Assembly (NCBI RefSeq): GCF_009905725.1
Contig: NZ_JAAAKV010000001.1
Span: 434,001-498,000 of the forward strand
Direction of reading: 5' to 3'
Source: Emticicia sp. CRIBPO
GTDB lineage: Bacteria > Bacteroidota > Bacteroidia > Cytophagales > Spirosomataceae
Length of the DNA: 64,000 nt
A program made the translations under genes and the position numbers. Every line of letters begins with the position of its first letter. The stretch's first letter is position 1. This document shows, in pieces, positions 7,935 through 15,409 of the stretch. Below the pieces are notes generated by a model that saw only the letters and a program-made list of their open reading frames with translations, ran no database searches and was not told the origin of the DNA.

Positions 7935-8988
7935 GATCAGTCAGTTGTTTATTAAAAATAAGCCTGGCTGCCAGCAGCAATGCTCCTGAACCAAACAGGA
8001 TTCCGGACTTAACCAGCAGGGTCATATTGAGGTCATAATAATACTGTGAAAAAGCATAAACGAGAAAGGCCACACTTAGGGCAAACTGTGTTCTGAAGCC
8101 ATACTTGTAAGTCAGTAGCAGCATAAACGTCACACCCGCTATGTAAGGGGCATACAGTGAGGGAATCAACAATAAAACAGCCAGGATAACGATGCATATT
8201 TTTGATTTGATATCCGTCAGTCCGTTTTTACCAAACAAGGGGCTGATCAGGTAAATGATCCCGGCCCAGGCTGCGAGGGCATATACCCAGAGGTTTTTGA
8301 TCTGAAAAGAAAATTTTCCGTCCATCACCAGGAAAAAAACAACCGATGTAAAGGCGATGAACAAGCCCAGATGAACAGGCTGAAAGAGTTTATTCAACTT
8401 CCGCGATCCTGAAATAATAAGCCCCTCATGAGCAGAAACCCAGGTCCACGAGCCTCCGAAAAGCAGGAAAAGAATAATCACATAGTTTTCAAGGTCGTAT
8501 ATCTCAAAAAAAGCAGCGAGACTTCCGCTGAACACCAGCACAGAAATCAGGGCAATCATGTAATTTTCAGAAAAAGCCATCACCAGCAAACTGATGATCA
8601 TAAAGGTGCCGATAAGGTAACGCTCGTTCATATGAAGTTCATCAAAACCCAGACCTATGAGTACATAGCCTATCACATGGGTAGCAATGGTGGTAGTATC
8701 CAGCAGCAAATGATCAAATTTATTGTTGAGAAGAACAGATGCCACAATGAAAACAAACCCGGAAATGGTGACCAGCCGATCCGAATCATAGAAGCCTGTC
8801 AGCACCAGGAAACCCATGAACGAAGCCGTAGCCAGCAAGCCGCCGAGGATGGACAAAACTTTAAGCGATATATTTCCGTAAGCCGATTGGTATTCCAGAA
8901 AATCCGTTTTCAAAGCTTCTTCATCCAGCTGAAAATCAGCACTTTCTTTTGATTTTACCCAGGTGATCATTTCATTGAGCTGCTGCAT
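7927..8988 (-). CDS. DUF4401-domain polytopic membrane protein
   Basis: This 353-residue protein has about ten membrane helices after a short acidic cytoplasmic N-terminus and matches the DUF4401 pattern found next to DUF2157 proteins. No catalytic motif is visible. Its start overlaps the DUF2157 gene by 17 bases and its end overlaps the GDYxxLxY gene by 8 bases. The tight coupling suggests equimolar synthesis of a three-part membrane complex, which is an inference. Function is unknown. Confidence 0.8.
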   Translation of the reverse strand: MQQLNEMITWVKSKESADFQLDEEALKTDFLEYQSAYGNISLKVLSILGGLLATASFMGFLVLTGFYDSDRLVTISGFVFIVASVLLNNKFDHLLLDTTTIATHVIGYVLIGLGFDELHMNERYLIGTFMIISLLVMAFSENYMIALISVLVFSGSLAAFFEIYDLENYVIILFLLFGGSWTWVSAHEGLIISGSRKLNKLFQPVHLGLFIAFTSVVFFLVMDGKFSFQIKNLWVYALAAWAGIIYLISPLFGKNGLTDIKSKICIVILAVLLLIPSLYAPYIAGVTFMLLLTYKYGFRTQFALSVAFLVYAFSQYYYDLNMTLLVKSGILFGSGALLLAARLIFNKQLTDHE

Positions 8989-9946
8989 GCCATTCTTTGT
9001 TTAATTTCATGATTTGTCTTATCAAAAATGTCGTGGTCAGTACCAGGAACAGACCTGCGATAAAGAATATGCCGACGGGGTCTTCAAACGGCTTGATGAG
9101 TAAGGCCGTCAGAATCACGATGAGGCTGAAACCGACAGCTGAGAGATAAAAGACATTCCGTGTTCTGAATCCGTGAAACACCCCTGCCGTATATGTCAGA
9201 ATACTGAGGCCGATAGAAATCATCCACTCTGTCATGTGTATTCTGCTGTAAATACCATAGATGATGGCTGAAGTGAGAATTACGATCACATACAGGCCTG
9301 TGAGATACACAAACCAGCCGGTTTTAACCTCTCTGAGCCGTTTTTTGAAAAGCCATTCGACCATCAGCAGCACCAAAAGATCAATCACCACCTGGATATT
9401 GATCAGCCCTGCGTAGTTCCAGCGGTCCGACACCTGTTCTGTGTACAGATAAAGCGTCATATGGACCAGCACCAGGAATATCAGCCACAAAGGAGGGAAA
9501 TCAGAGATAAGAGCCCACAGGGCGATAAAGAGGGTCCAGCCCAGGAAGAAGTCGTAAGCATTGGCCCCGGTCTGGTATATCTGCCCGAAAACGGCAAACA
9601 AAACACCCGTCAGGCATGACAGCACAGTCAGCACAATATTCCTGACCAGCTCCCCGGGTTTGAAGAGCAGTATCCACACTGCCAGACAAACCATCAGCAA
9701 TTGTATGATACCCAGCTTGGCAAACTTATGCAGGTGGTCCCAGTTGAAAGCAAAGAAAAATACAATTCCGGCAATCATGAACGAAGCCCCCAGACCCGTA
9801 AGGAAAATATTCAGAAATAATTTCCAGTCTTTTTTATCTGCATAAACGTTTTGCTCTTTGAAAGCAGCTTCAACACCGGCCGCACTCCAATGGCTGTGCC
9901 GGCTGAACAAATGAATGATTTGTCTTTTCAGATTTCTGGCTTGCAT
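8972..9946 (-). CDS. DUF2157-domain polytopic membrane protein
   Basis: The 324-residue protein opens with a short cytoplasmic domain rich in basic and aromatic residues (FSRHSHWSAAGVEAAF near 15-30) and then has about nine membrane helices, as in DUF2157 proteins. It is the first gene of the overlapping operon with DUF4401 and GDYxxLxY. TAAATTTA, one base off the -7 consensus, lies upstream, so the operon promoter is not clear. No function is known for the family. Confidence 0.8.
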   Translation of the reverse strand: MQARNLKRQIIHLFSRHSHWSAAGVEAAFKEQNVYADKKDWKLFLNIFLTGLGASFMIAGIVFFFAFNWDHLHKFAKLGIIQLLMVCLAVWILLFKPGELVRNIVLTVLSCLTGVLFAVFGQIYQTGANAYDFFLGWTLFIALWALISDFPPLWLIFLVLVHMTLYLYTEQVSDRWNYAGLINIQVVIDLLVLLMVEWLFKKRLREVKTGWFVYLTGLYVIVILTSAIIYGIYSRIHMTEWMISIGLSILTYTAGVFHGFRTRNVFYLSAVGFSLIVILTALLIKPFEDPVGIFFIAGLFLVLTTTFLIRQIMKLNKEWHAAAQ

Positions 9947-10339
9947 CTCCCGGTTTCAGGTATTTTTAATTAAAATCTAAATTTACATAAAAGTTTGGAT
10001 GCTTTTTTTATTTGTGAAGAAAGGTATCCACAAATAAGTGCGGGGCATAAAAATTCAGGGCGGATTTCAATTTTAAGAAATTGTAAAGAAAACTTATCCA
10101 CATTACGCATTCATGAAAATGTACAAATTACTGGATTACAACGACTTAAATAAACGACACAAAAAAGTGATCAAAAAACTTACAAATATTTTTTTTCAAA
10201 GTATTGCATTGTTAAAAAAAGCGGCTACCTTTGCACCACAATTACGGAAAACAACAACACAGAATGTAAAAAGTGAGTTTTTCGGAAAGTAAAAAAGTGA
10301 AAGTTCTGATACGAAGTTGAGCGATAAATGGGACCAGCC
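9947..10339. other. AT-rich gene-free stretch with DnaA-box-like sites
   Basis: No coding region is seen. TTATCCACA (10094-10102) is a perfect match to the DnaA-box consensus and GTATCCACA (10024-10032) has one mismatch, both on the plus strand. The right part contains the tRNA-Glu promoter (10204-10233) and about 100 bases of leader. Two boxes are too few to call an origin. Confidence 0.5.
10204..10233 (+). promoter_or_regulatory. Consensus promoter of the tRNA-Glu gene
   Basis: TTG (10204-10206), a 19-base spacer and TACCTTTG (10226-10233) match the Bacteroidota consensus exactly. Transcription would start near 10240, about 100 bases before the tRNA, so a 5' leader must be trimmed by RNase P. 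Confidence 0.8.
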
Positions 10340-10411
10340 GGCCCTATCGTCTAGCGGTTAGGACACGTCCCTTTCACGGATGAAACCGGGGTTCGATTCC
10401 CCGTAGGGTCA
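10340..10411 (+). tRNA. tRNA-Glu (anticodon UUC)
   Basis: The 72 bases fold into a full cloverleaf. The acceptor stem is GGCCCTA / TAGGGTC with one G-T pair. The anticodon stem CGTCC/GGATG encloses the loop CTTTCAC, with anticodon TTC. The T arm is CGGGG-TTCGATT-CCCCG, and the discriminator base is A. CCA is not encoded and must be added by the CCA-adding enzyme. It stands alone, with no other tRNA next to it. Confidence 0.95.
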
Positions 10412-10677
10412 CTTAAAACTAGTATCAGCGACAAAGAGAGGTAGAAATGCCTCTCTTTTGTTGTTTTAAGCCATTTCAATTGACTGTCTGTCCCCATTGA
10501 CCCGTGGTAAGACTTTGCTGACAATGTGGATTTTTCTGGTAGCACTTTTTGGGGATCAAGTTGAGGAGATAAAACTTTCTCACATTTTTTTTCTGAACAG
10601 GATAAAATTAATGTTTCAAAGTCACATTCTTTAGTACATCAATTAGCTGTTGAAACAAATTTTTGGGTAGATCGCAG

Positions 10678-11397
10678 CTATTTCACTTCAGGTGTACGGA
10701 TATCTTTCGCTTTATTAAAAGTTGCCAGACAACTGTCCAGCGATTGACCCTGAGTATAAAGGCAATTACAGAATGTTTCACAAGCTGCAGGGTTCTTACC
10801 GGAGGCACATTGGCCTCTGCACTCCGCCTCAGAGTTGCCCGGCCTGATCTCATATAAATAAAACGTACCGATAATAATAAAGGCTATGAGTGCAAAAGAA
10901 CTTCCGAAAAATATGACCCTGAGCCGATTCCCTAAAGACTTTTTTATCACAACAGGTTCCGTTTCCGGAGGCTCAGATAGCCAGAGATGCTTTAAACGCT
11001 TATAATCCCAGATCAGTAAAAACAAGCTCGCCAGTATCATAAAAGTCACAATACGGGTGCCCTCAAACCGTGTAGCATAAGTCAGGACACCAATATTCAG
11101 GATGATGGGAAAATACATCAGAGCCCCGAGAAGACTGGTCCGTGGAATGAGTAACAGGATGGCAGTGATGATCTGGGCAACGCCGATAAAGGTGTAGTAA
11201 TACCCTGTCATATGCAGAGCATCAAAGTAATGCCCCAGAGGATTATTGGGCGGCAGGCCTGTGAACCGCTCACCCATCATTTTTACATAGCCTGACGGAA
11301 TAAAGCTGGCAGCTAAAGCGATCCGGCAAAAAACAACAAACCGCTGAAACCACTTGTCGGCCTTTGCCTCATGGTATAATTCTTCCATTCTGTTCAT
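10678..11397 (-). CDS. DoxX-like membrane protein with Cys-rich tail
   Basis: The 239-residue protein has four membrane helices in its first 135 residues with the DoxX-like segment FIPSGYVKMMGERFTG. A fifth helix lies near 160-180, and a tail follows with six cysteines (ECRGQC, AAC, FCNC, SC) that probably lies outside the cytoplasmic membrane. DoxX-type proteins are linked to redox and quinone-related processes, but this tail is not standard and its role is unknown. It could bind metal or form disulphides. It appears to be a single gene. Confidence 0.7.
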   Translation of the reverse strand: MNRMEELYHEAKADKWFQRFVVFCRIALAASFIPSGYVKMMGERFTGLPPNNPLGHYFDALHMTGYYYTFIGVAQIITAILLLIPRTSLLGALMYFPIILNIGVLTYATRFEGTRIVTFMILASLFLLIWDYKRLKHLWLSEPPETEPVVIKKSLGNRLRVIFFGSSFALIAFIIIGTFYLYEIRPGNSEAECRGQCASGKNPAACETFCNCLYTQGQSLDSCLATFNKAKDIRTPEVK

Positions 11398-11494
11398 AAC
11401 AGTATATCATAGTGAGGTAAAACCGGATCTTTTTGCTGTACTTACTCCAAATTACGAAAATAAGCATGGGTAGAAAAAGCTCCCCCGCTGAAGT

Positions 11495-11830
11495 TCACAT
11501 CTTTTTAAGGGTATTTATTTTATCCAGGAGAAAATAGTGCATTAACGCCAGGAGCGTCCAGTACAGGGCAAACGCAATAACCAAAAGTGGTGGCGGCGGA
11601 TCAGGCAATTCAAATAAAGACAACAAAGGCCCCAGCAAAACGATTTTAACCGGATATAAAATCGTGGACACGATACTCTTCCAGGCTATTGGCGATCCGG
11701 CTCCCGGGAAATACTCTCCGTTTACGGGAAAAAGCCGGACTTCAGAACCTAAAAGCGAATTAGAGATAAACTGAAAGACAAACCCCGAAATGAGGAAAAT
11801 CATAATGAATTTTGTTTTTGACATCTTCAT
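11495..11830 (-). CDS. Small hypothetical membrane protein
   Basis: This 111-residue protein has about three hydrophobic segments (8-26, 50-72, 82-100) and a proline run (DPPPP) before the last one. I do not recognise the family. A consensus promoter lies 41 bases upstream of its ATG (11871-11900), which supports a real, separately transcribed gene. Function is unknown. Confidence 0.6.
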   Translation of the reverse strand: MKMSKTKFIMIFLISGFVFQFISNSLLGSEVRLFPVNGEYFPGAGSPIAWKSIVSTILYPVKIVLLGPLLSLFELPDPPPPLLVIAFALYWTLLALMHYFLLDKINTLKKM

Positions 11831-11870
11831 CTTATTCTATTTAAAAGATATTTAAAAGTACTTTGTATTT

Positions 11871-11900
11871 CAAAGTTAAATAAACCACTTAGTATTCCAA
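11871..11900 (-). promoter_or_regulatory. Consensus promoter of the 11.5-kb membrane gene
   Basis: On the minus strand TTG (11898-11900), 19 bases and TAACTTTG (11871-11878) match the Bacteroidota consensus exactly. Transcription would start about 30 bases before the ATG at 11830. Confidence 0.7.
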
Positions 11901-12115
11901 ATATTTTTCCGGAAAATTAATTTCCGGCGTTACCCTGGTCCATCCGGCAGGTCTCAAGGCCCTCGACAGCGACTAACGCACCTGAAGTCAAAAGGAATTC
12001 GAAACAAAAACTACATTCATCGCCCATATTCCGATACCAGCTTCATGTATTAAGCACTTTTACTTAATTCGTATTTGTAAGGAAGATTGTTACCAACCCA
12101 AATAATACACAGACT

Positions 12116-12550
12116 ATGAATATTGAGATCAAAAAGGACCTTGAGCTGACCCTGTACGGATTTTCCGGAATGGCTGTAAACAAGGATTATGCCGGTACCG
12201 CATTTAAGCTGTCAGACCAGGTGTGGCAGAAAGTCAGGGAAAAAAGATTTGATCACAAGGGCATAAATATCTGGGTTTACGGATCCGGAGAAATGGTATT
12301 TGCAGGTGTTGAATTTAACAGTCCTCCCCTTCAGAGTATTGAGCTGGAACAAAAAATTATTCTTTTACCCACCTATGCTTACTATAGGCACGTCGGCCCT
12401 TATCATTTAATAAGTAAGTCGGGAAAGGAAATGACAAGTGAGTTAAAAAGCCAGGGATTTGAAACGACCGAGCCCTATATTGAGATGTATGGCCACTGGA
12501 CAGCCGACGAAACAAAACTGGAAACAGAACTCATCATGGCCATAAAATAA
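12116..12550 (+). CDS. GyrI-like small-molecule-binding protein
   Basis: This 144-residue stand-alone protein has the GyrI/AraC effector-binding fold. Visible features are IWVYGSGEMVFAGVEF in the first repeat, YAYYRHVGPY (the family's pattern before the second helix) near 97-106, and an acidic end that includes YIEMYGHW. Such domains bind small hydrophobic or cationic molecules and some inhibit DNA gyrase. There is no DNA-binding domain, so it is not itself a transcription factor. It is cytoplasmic. The ligand is unknown and the gene is monocistronic. Confidence 0.75.
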   Translation: MNIEIKKDLELTLYGFSGMAVNKDYAGTAFKLSDQVWQKVREKRFDHKGINIWVYGSGEMVFAGVEFNSPPLQSIELEQKIILLPTYAYYRHVGPYHLISKSGKEMTSELKSQGFETTEPYIEMYGHWTADETKLETELIMAIK

Positions 12551-12764
12551 TGGTAAGGTATAATGTTGAAGACAGACACCCGGGAGCTGTTTAGCGTCTC
12601 AGACGCAGGCCAGCAGGGATTGCCAAAGCTTGTAACAAAAGTTTTAAACACTTGAGAATATTTTCTGACAGATAAAATATGTAATTTTCACACTCAATAT
12701 AAAGACCGCGTTCAGCATTAATCTACGGAATCAAAAAAGGTTTTCTACTCTAAAATCTGACCAA

Positions 12765-13262
12765 ATGAAAGCAAACAGAAGAAACTGGTTGAAAAGAACC
12801 GTCCTGACCATAGCCGGTGCCGGCCTTGGTAAACTCAGTGCATTCGCGTCATCAACAACAGTAAACCGGGACATTAAACAAAATAAAGATATGAAATTAG
12901 GTGCTTTTTCAATGAGTCTAAGTGTCAAGGACATTAACGTCTCGAAACAATTTTATGAGAACATCGGGTTTAAAGTTTTTGCAGGAGGCCTGGAGAAAAA
13001 ATACCTGATCATGAAAAACGGCAATGCTCTGATTGGCCTCTTCCAGGGTATGTTTCAGGGCAATATCCTGACTTTCAATCCCGGCTGGGACGAAAACGCT
13101 CAGAACATGGAACAGTTTGATGACATCAGGTCCATTCAAAAAGAACTGAAGAGCAAAGGCATCCCGTTATCCTCTGAAGCCGACGAAACTACCTCTGGCC
13201 CCGCGAGTCTTATGCTGACTGACCCTGACGGGAATGTGATTTTGTTTGATCAACATCGGTGA
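12765..13262 (+). CDS. VOC protein with probable Tat signal
   Basis: The 165-residue product begins with NRRNWLK (residues 4-10), close to the twin-arginine motif, then a hydrophobic stretch and a possible cleavage site after AFA near 27. A VOC/glyoxalase-like domain follows from about 45 (SLSVKDINVSKQFYENIGF) to the end (LTDPDGNVILFDQHR). An internal ATG at 12891 (MKLGAF) would give the bare cytoplasmic VOC domain of usual length. Exported folded VOC proteins are uncommon, so both forms should be considered. The substrate is unknown. Confidence 0.75.
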   Translation: MKANRRNWLKRTVLTIAGAGLGKLSAFASSTTVNRDIKQNKDMKLGAFSMSLSVKDINVSKQFYENIGFKVFAGGLEKKYLIMKNGNALIGLFQGMFQGNILTFNPGWDENAQNMEQFDDIRSIQKELKSKGIPLSSEADETTSGPASLMLTDPDGNVILFDQHR

Positions 13263-13273
13263 TAAATTTATAA

Positions 13274-13320
13274 TAAAAAAAGCAAAGCCGTTTTAATCAT
13301 GATTAAGACGACTTTGCTTT
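13274..13320 (-). terminator. Hairpin terminator for the amidohydrolase gene
   Basis: A long hairpin has outer arms AAAGCAAAG / CTTTGCTTT (13279-13287 and 13312-13320) and an inner stem around TTAATC/GATTAA. On the minus strand a run of seven T follows, so it fits an intrinsic terminator for the amidohydrolase transcript. On the plus strand it lies 16 bases after the VOC stop and may slow that transcript too. Confidence 0.75.
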
Positions 13321-13426
13321 CTGTAATATCAATGTCATTTGTATGGAAAGGCCTTAACCGAAGAAGGCAATGGACTTTATACAGAATTCCGGAAATTAAA
13401 GAGAAAGACAGAAGTATGTACAACAA

Positions 13427-14782
13427 TCACTTACCCGCATCAATCCTCTCCCCACCCCTATACACCCCTTCAATCTTCCTGGTATTCTTAATATCCAGTG
13501 ACGGATCGGCACCCAGGACTATAAAGTCTGCCGATTTTCCGGCTTGAAGCGTTCCCAGGTCTTTGTCCAGTTTCAATACTTTCGAGGCATTTTTGGTAGC
13601 TACAGTGAGGGCTTGAAGAGGGGTGAGTCCGGCCTGTACCATCAGTTCCAGCTCCAGGTGTTCAGAAAACCCCTGGGTGCGTACGGGATTAGCTCCCGAG
13701 TCGGTGCCGAGGGCCACCAGGATACCTGCGTCATAGACCCTCTTCAGGTTTTTCAAGGCTGTTTCGAAGGCATGGTTGTTTCTTTTATAGGATGGAGAGT
13801 TCTTTTGATCGGTTTTGTATTTGGCTGAAGTCAGCATATCCAGCACGCCCGGCTCCAGCGACTTTTTGAAAAAATCATCGTCAATCCACTCGGGGCTCCC
13901 TGCATAGGCGTAGGAATATTTATCCAGCGTAAGGGTAGGAATATAGACCACATTCTTAAGTTTCATTTGTTTCAGGAGGTTATCGTCCATGAGGCTGTCA
14001 CGGATACTGTGACCGATCACATCTACGCCATCGGCCACCAAACGACGGGCATCTGATAAATAATAAGCGTGGCTCACCACTTTGATGTCATATTTGTGGG
14101 CTTCGCTGATGATCTTCTTATAAATAGCCGGTTCCATTTTGGGTATTTTGGTGCCGAAGTCATCCACCCAGATCTTTATGGCGGCTACCTTAAGCTCTGA
14201 TAATTCGGCCACGTGATCCTCAACTTCTTCAACAGTAGATGGCCTGTAGATCATATCCATTCCCGGACCAAACGGCGGAGCTCCGTTATGTACCCCAAAC
14301 CCGTATCCTGCAGAAAGCATCCTGGCACCACCCGGAATACCCTTTTTGGCTTCATCATAAAAATTATTTTCAAACAAAACCGGGCGGTCTGTCCCCATCG
14401 ACAAGACGTTCAGCACGCCATAATCTGCATATTTCTTCAGCTGACGGATGATGTTCTCTTTGGTATAATTCTCTGCATTCGTAACATTCCCTTTCAAAGT
14501 CCCGATATGTACATGGGCACTGGTCAAGGCCGGAATGATCGTTTTCCCCTGCAGATCAATGACCGTAGCTCCGGCAGCTTTCAGATTTTTACCCAGTTTT
14601 GTTATCCTGCCGTTTTCCACCAGCATGTCCGTGCCCACCACCGGAGTCCCTCCGTTACCATCTATGAGGGTGAAATTCTTATACAATACCGGGGCGGCTT
14701 TTTGCGGGATTGGGGTTTTGAAGGCCGATAGCAAGACACCAGCTAAGAGTACGGCGAACAGGAAATTTGATTTGATTTTCAT
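13427..14782 (-). CDS. Secreted amidohydrolase-family protein
   Basis: The 451-residue protein has an N-terminal signal peptide (residues 3-20) and an amidohydrolase (imidazolonepropionase/prolidase-like) TIM barrel. Visible metal ligands are the HVH motif in SAHVHIG (near 91), later histidines in VVSHAYY and VIGHSIR, and the Asp in ALGTDSGA (near 366). The C-terminus carries the usual GKSADFIVLGADP beta-sandwich return. It likely hydrolyses an amide or peptide-like bond in the periplasm. The substrate is not evident and no operon partner is present. Confidence 0.85.
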   Translation of the reverse strand: MKIKSNFLFAVLLAGVLLSAFKTPIPQKAAPVLYKNFTLIDGNGGTPVVGTDMLVENGRITKLGKNLKAAGATVIDLQGKTIIPALTSAHVHIGTLKGNVTNAENYTKENIIRQLKKYADYGVLNVLSMGTDRPVLFENNFYDEAKKGIPGGARMLSAGYGFGVHNGAPPFGPGMDMIYRPSTVEEVEDHVAELSELKVAAIKIWVDDFGTKIPKMEPAIYKKIISEAHKYDIKVVSHAYYLSDARRLVADGVDVIGHSIRDSLMDDNLLKQMKLKNVVYIPTLTLDKYSYAYAGSPEWIDDDFFKKSLEPGVLDMLTSAKYKTDQKNSPSYKRNNHAFETALKNLKRVYDAGILVALGTDSGANPVRTQGFSEHLELELMVQAGLTPLQALTVATKNASKVLKLDKDLGTLQAGKSADFIVLGADPSLDIKNTRKIEGVYRGGERIDAGK

Positions 14783-15006
14783 GGGTAAAAAATAAAAGGT
14801 AACCAGCTATAAATTAAGAAACAACTTGATTCGTTTAGGGTTCTTTTTCCTCTCCTGGCTGCCATCTAAAAGGATTTATCAATACTCCTGAATTCTTTCA
14901 CATGTTGCAGTTTTTCAATAAAAATATGGTTGTTTTATTGCATATCAAAACAGTTTAATACAACTTTATACTCCATATTTCCATTACTTAAATAAATATA
15001 ATCAAT

Positions 15007-15235
15007 ATGTCACCAACTAAAAACATCATCAGGGTTAAGATTGAAAAAAGCCATGGCATGTACTCTGCCTTTTCTGAAGTAAGAGGTGTCTGGGGGTGCC
15101 GGAAATACCCTCGAAGAAGCAAAACAATCCACGTTGGAAGTCATAAGGCTGCTGATTGAATACAATGAAATAAAAAACATTCCCCCGGTTTTACTTGAAG
15201 GGTATGATATTGAGTTTGAATTGACAGACTACTAA
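15007..15235 (+). pseudogene. HicB-like antitoxin, frameshifted in a G5 run
   Basis: Reading from the ATG at 15007 gives MSPTKNIIRVKIEKSHGMYS and then, after GGGGG at 15092-15096, runs out of frame to a stop at residue 51. Removing one G restores a continuous 75-residue frame through GVWGAGNTLEEAKQ to ELTDY and a TAA at 15233-15235. The restored sequence matches the HicB N-terminal fold (beta-rich start, then GxTLEEAKxxTLE). No HicA toxin is visible on either side. It is either a decayed orphan antitoxin, a slippage-prone gene or a sequencing error. Confidence 0.65.
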
Positions 15236-15342
15236 AACCTTGCAAACCCCTCTCCTGAACATTTTCAGATGAAATATAGGAAAGTTTTAAGATCGTGTTA
15301 TCCCATTTCCCTCCCGCCCTTCCGTTCCACCAAGAAAAGAAC

Positions 15343-15350
15343 TACCTTTG
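15343..15350 (+). promoter_or_regulatory. -7 element for the ABC-F gene
   Basis: TACCTTTG followed by CACC resembles the tRNA-Glu promoter. No TTG is found at the usual spacing. It lies about 60 bases before the ABC-F start. Confidence 0.5.
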
Positions 15351-15409
15351 CACCTTAATTGCCGGAATGAGCCTAGCTCCCGGGCATTTTATTTATCTCA
15401 ACAATACAT

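Noticed and set aside
8428-8952. Plus-strand open frame of 174 codons
   Set aside because: It is antisense to the DUF4401 gene, and its composition (many His and Gln) is typical of a shadow of membrane helices.
10351-10545. Minus-strand open frame of 64 codons over the tRNA
   Set aside because: It lies across the tRNA-Glu gene and has no family match; it is a chance frame.
14213-14731. Plus-strand open frame of 172 codons
   Set aside because: It is antisense to the amidohydrolase and has no coherent fold pattern.
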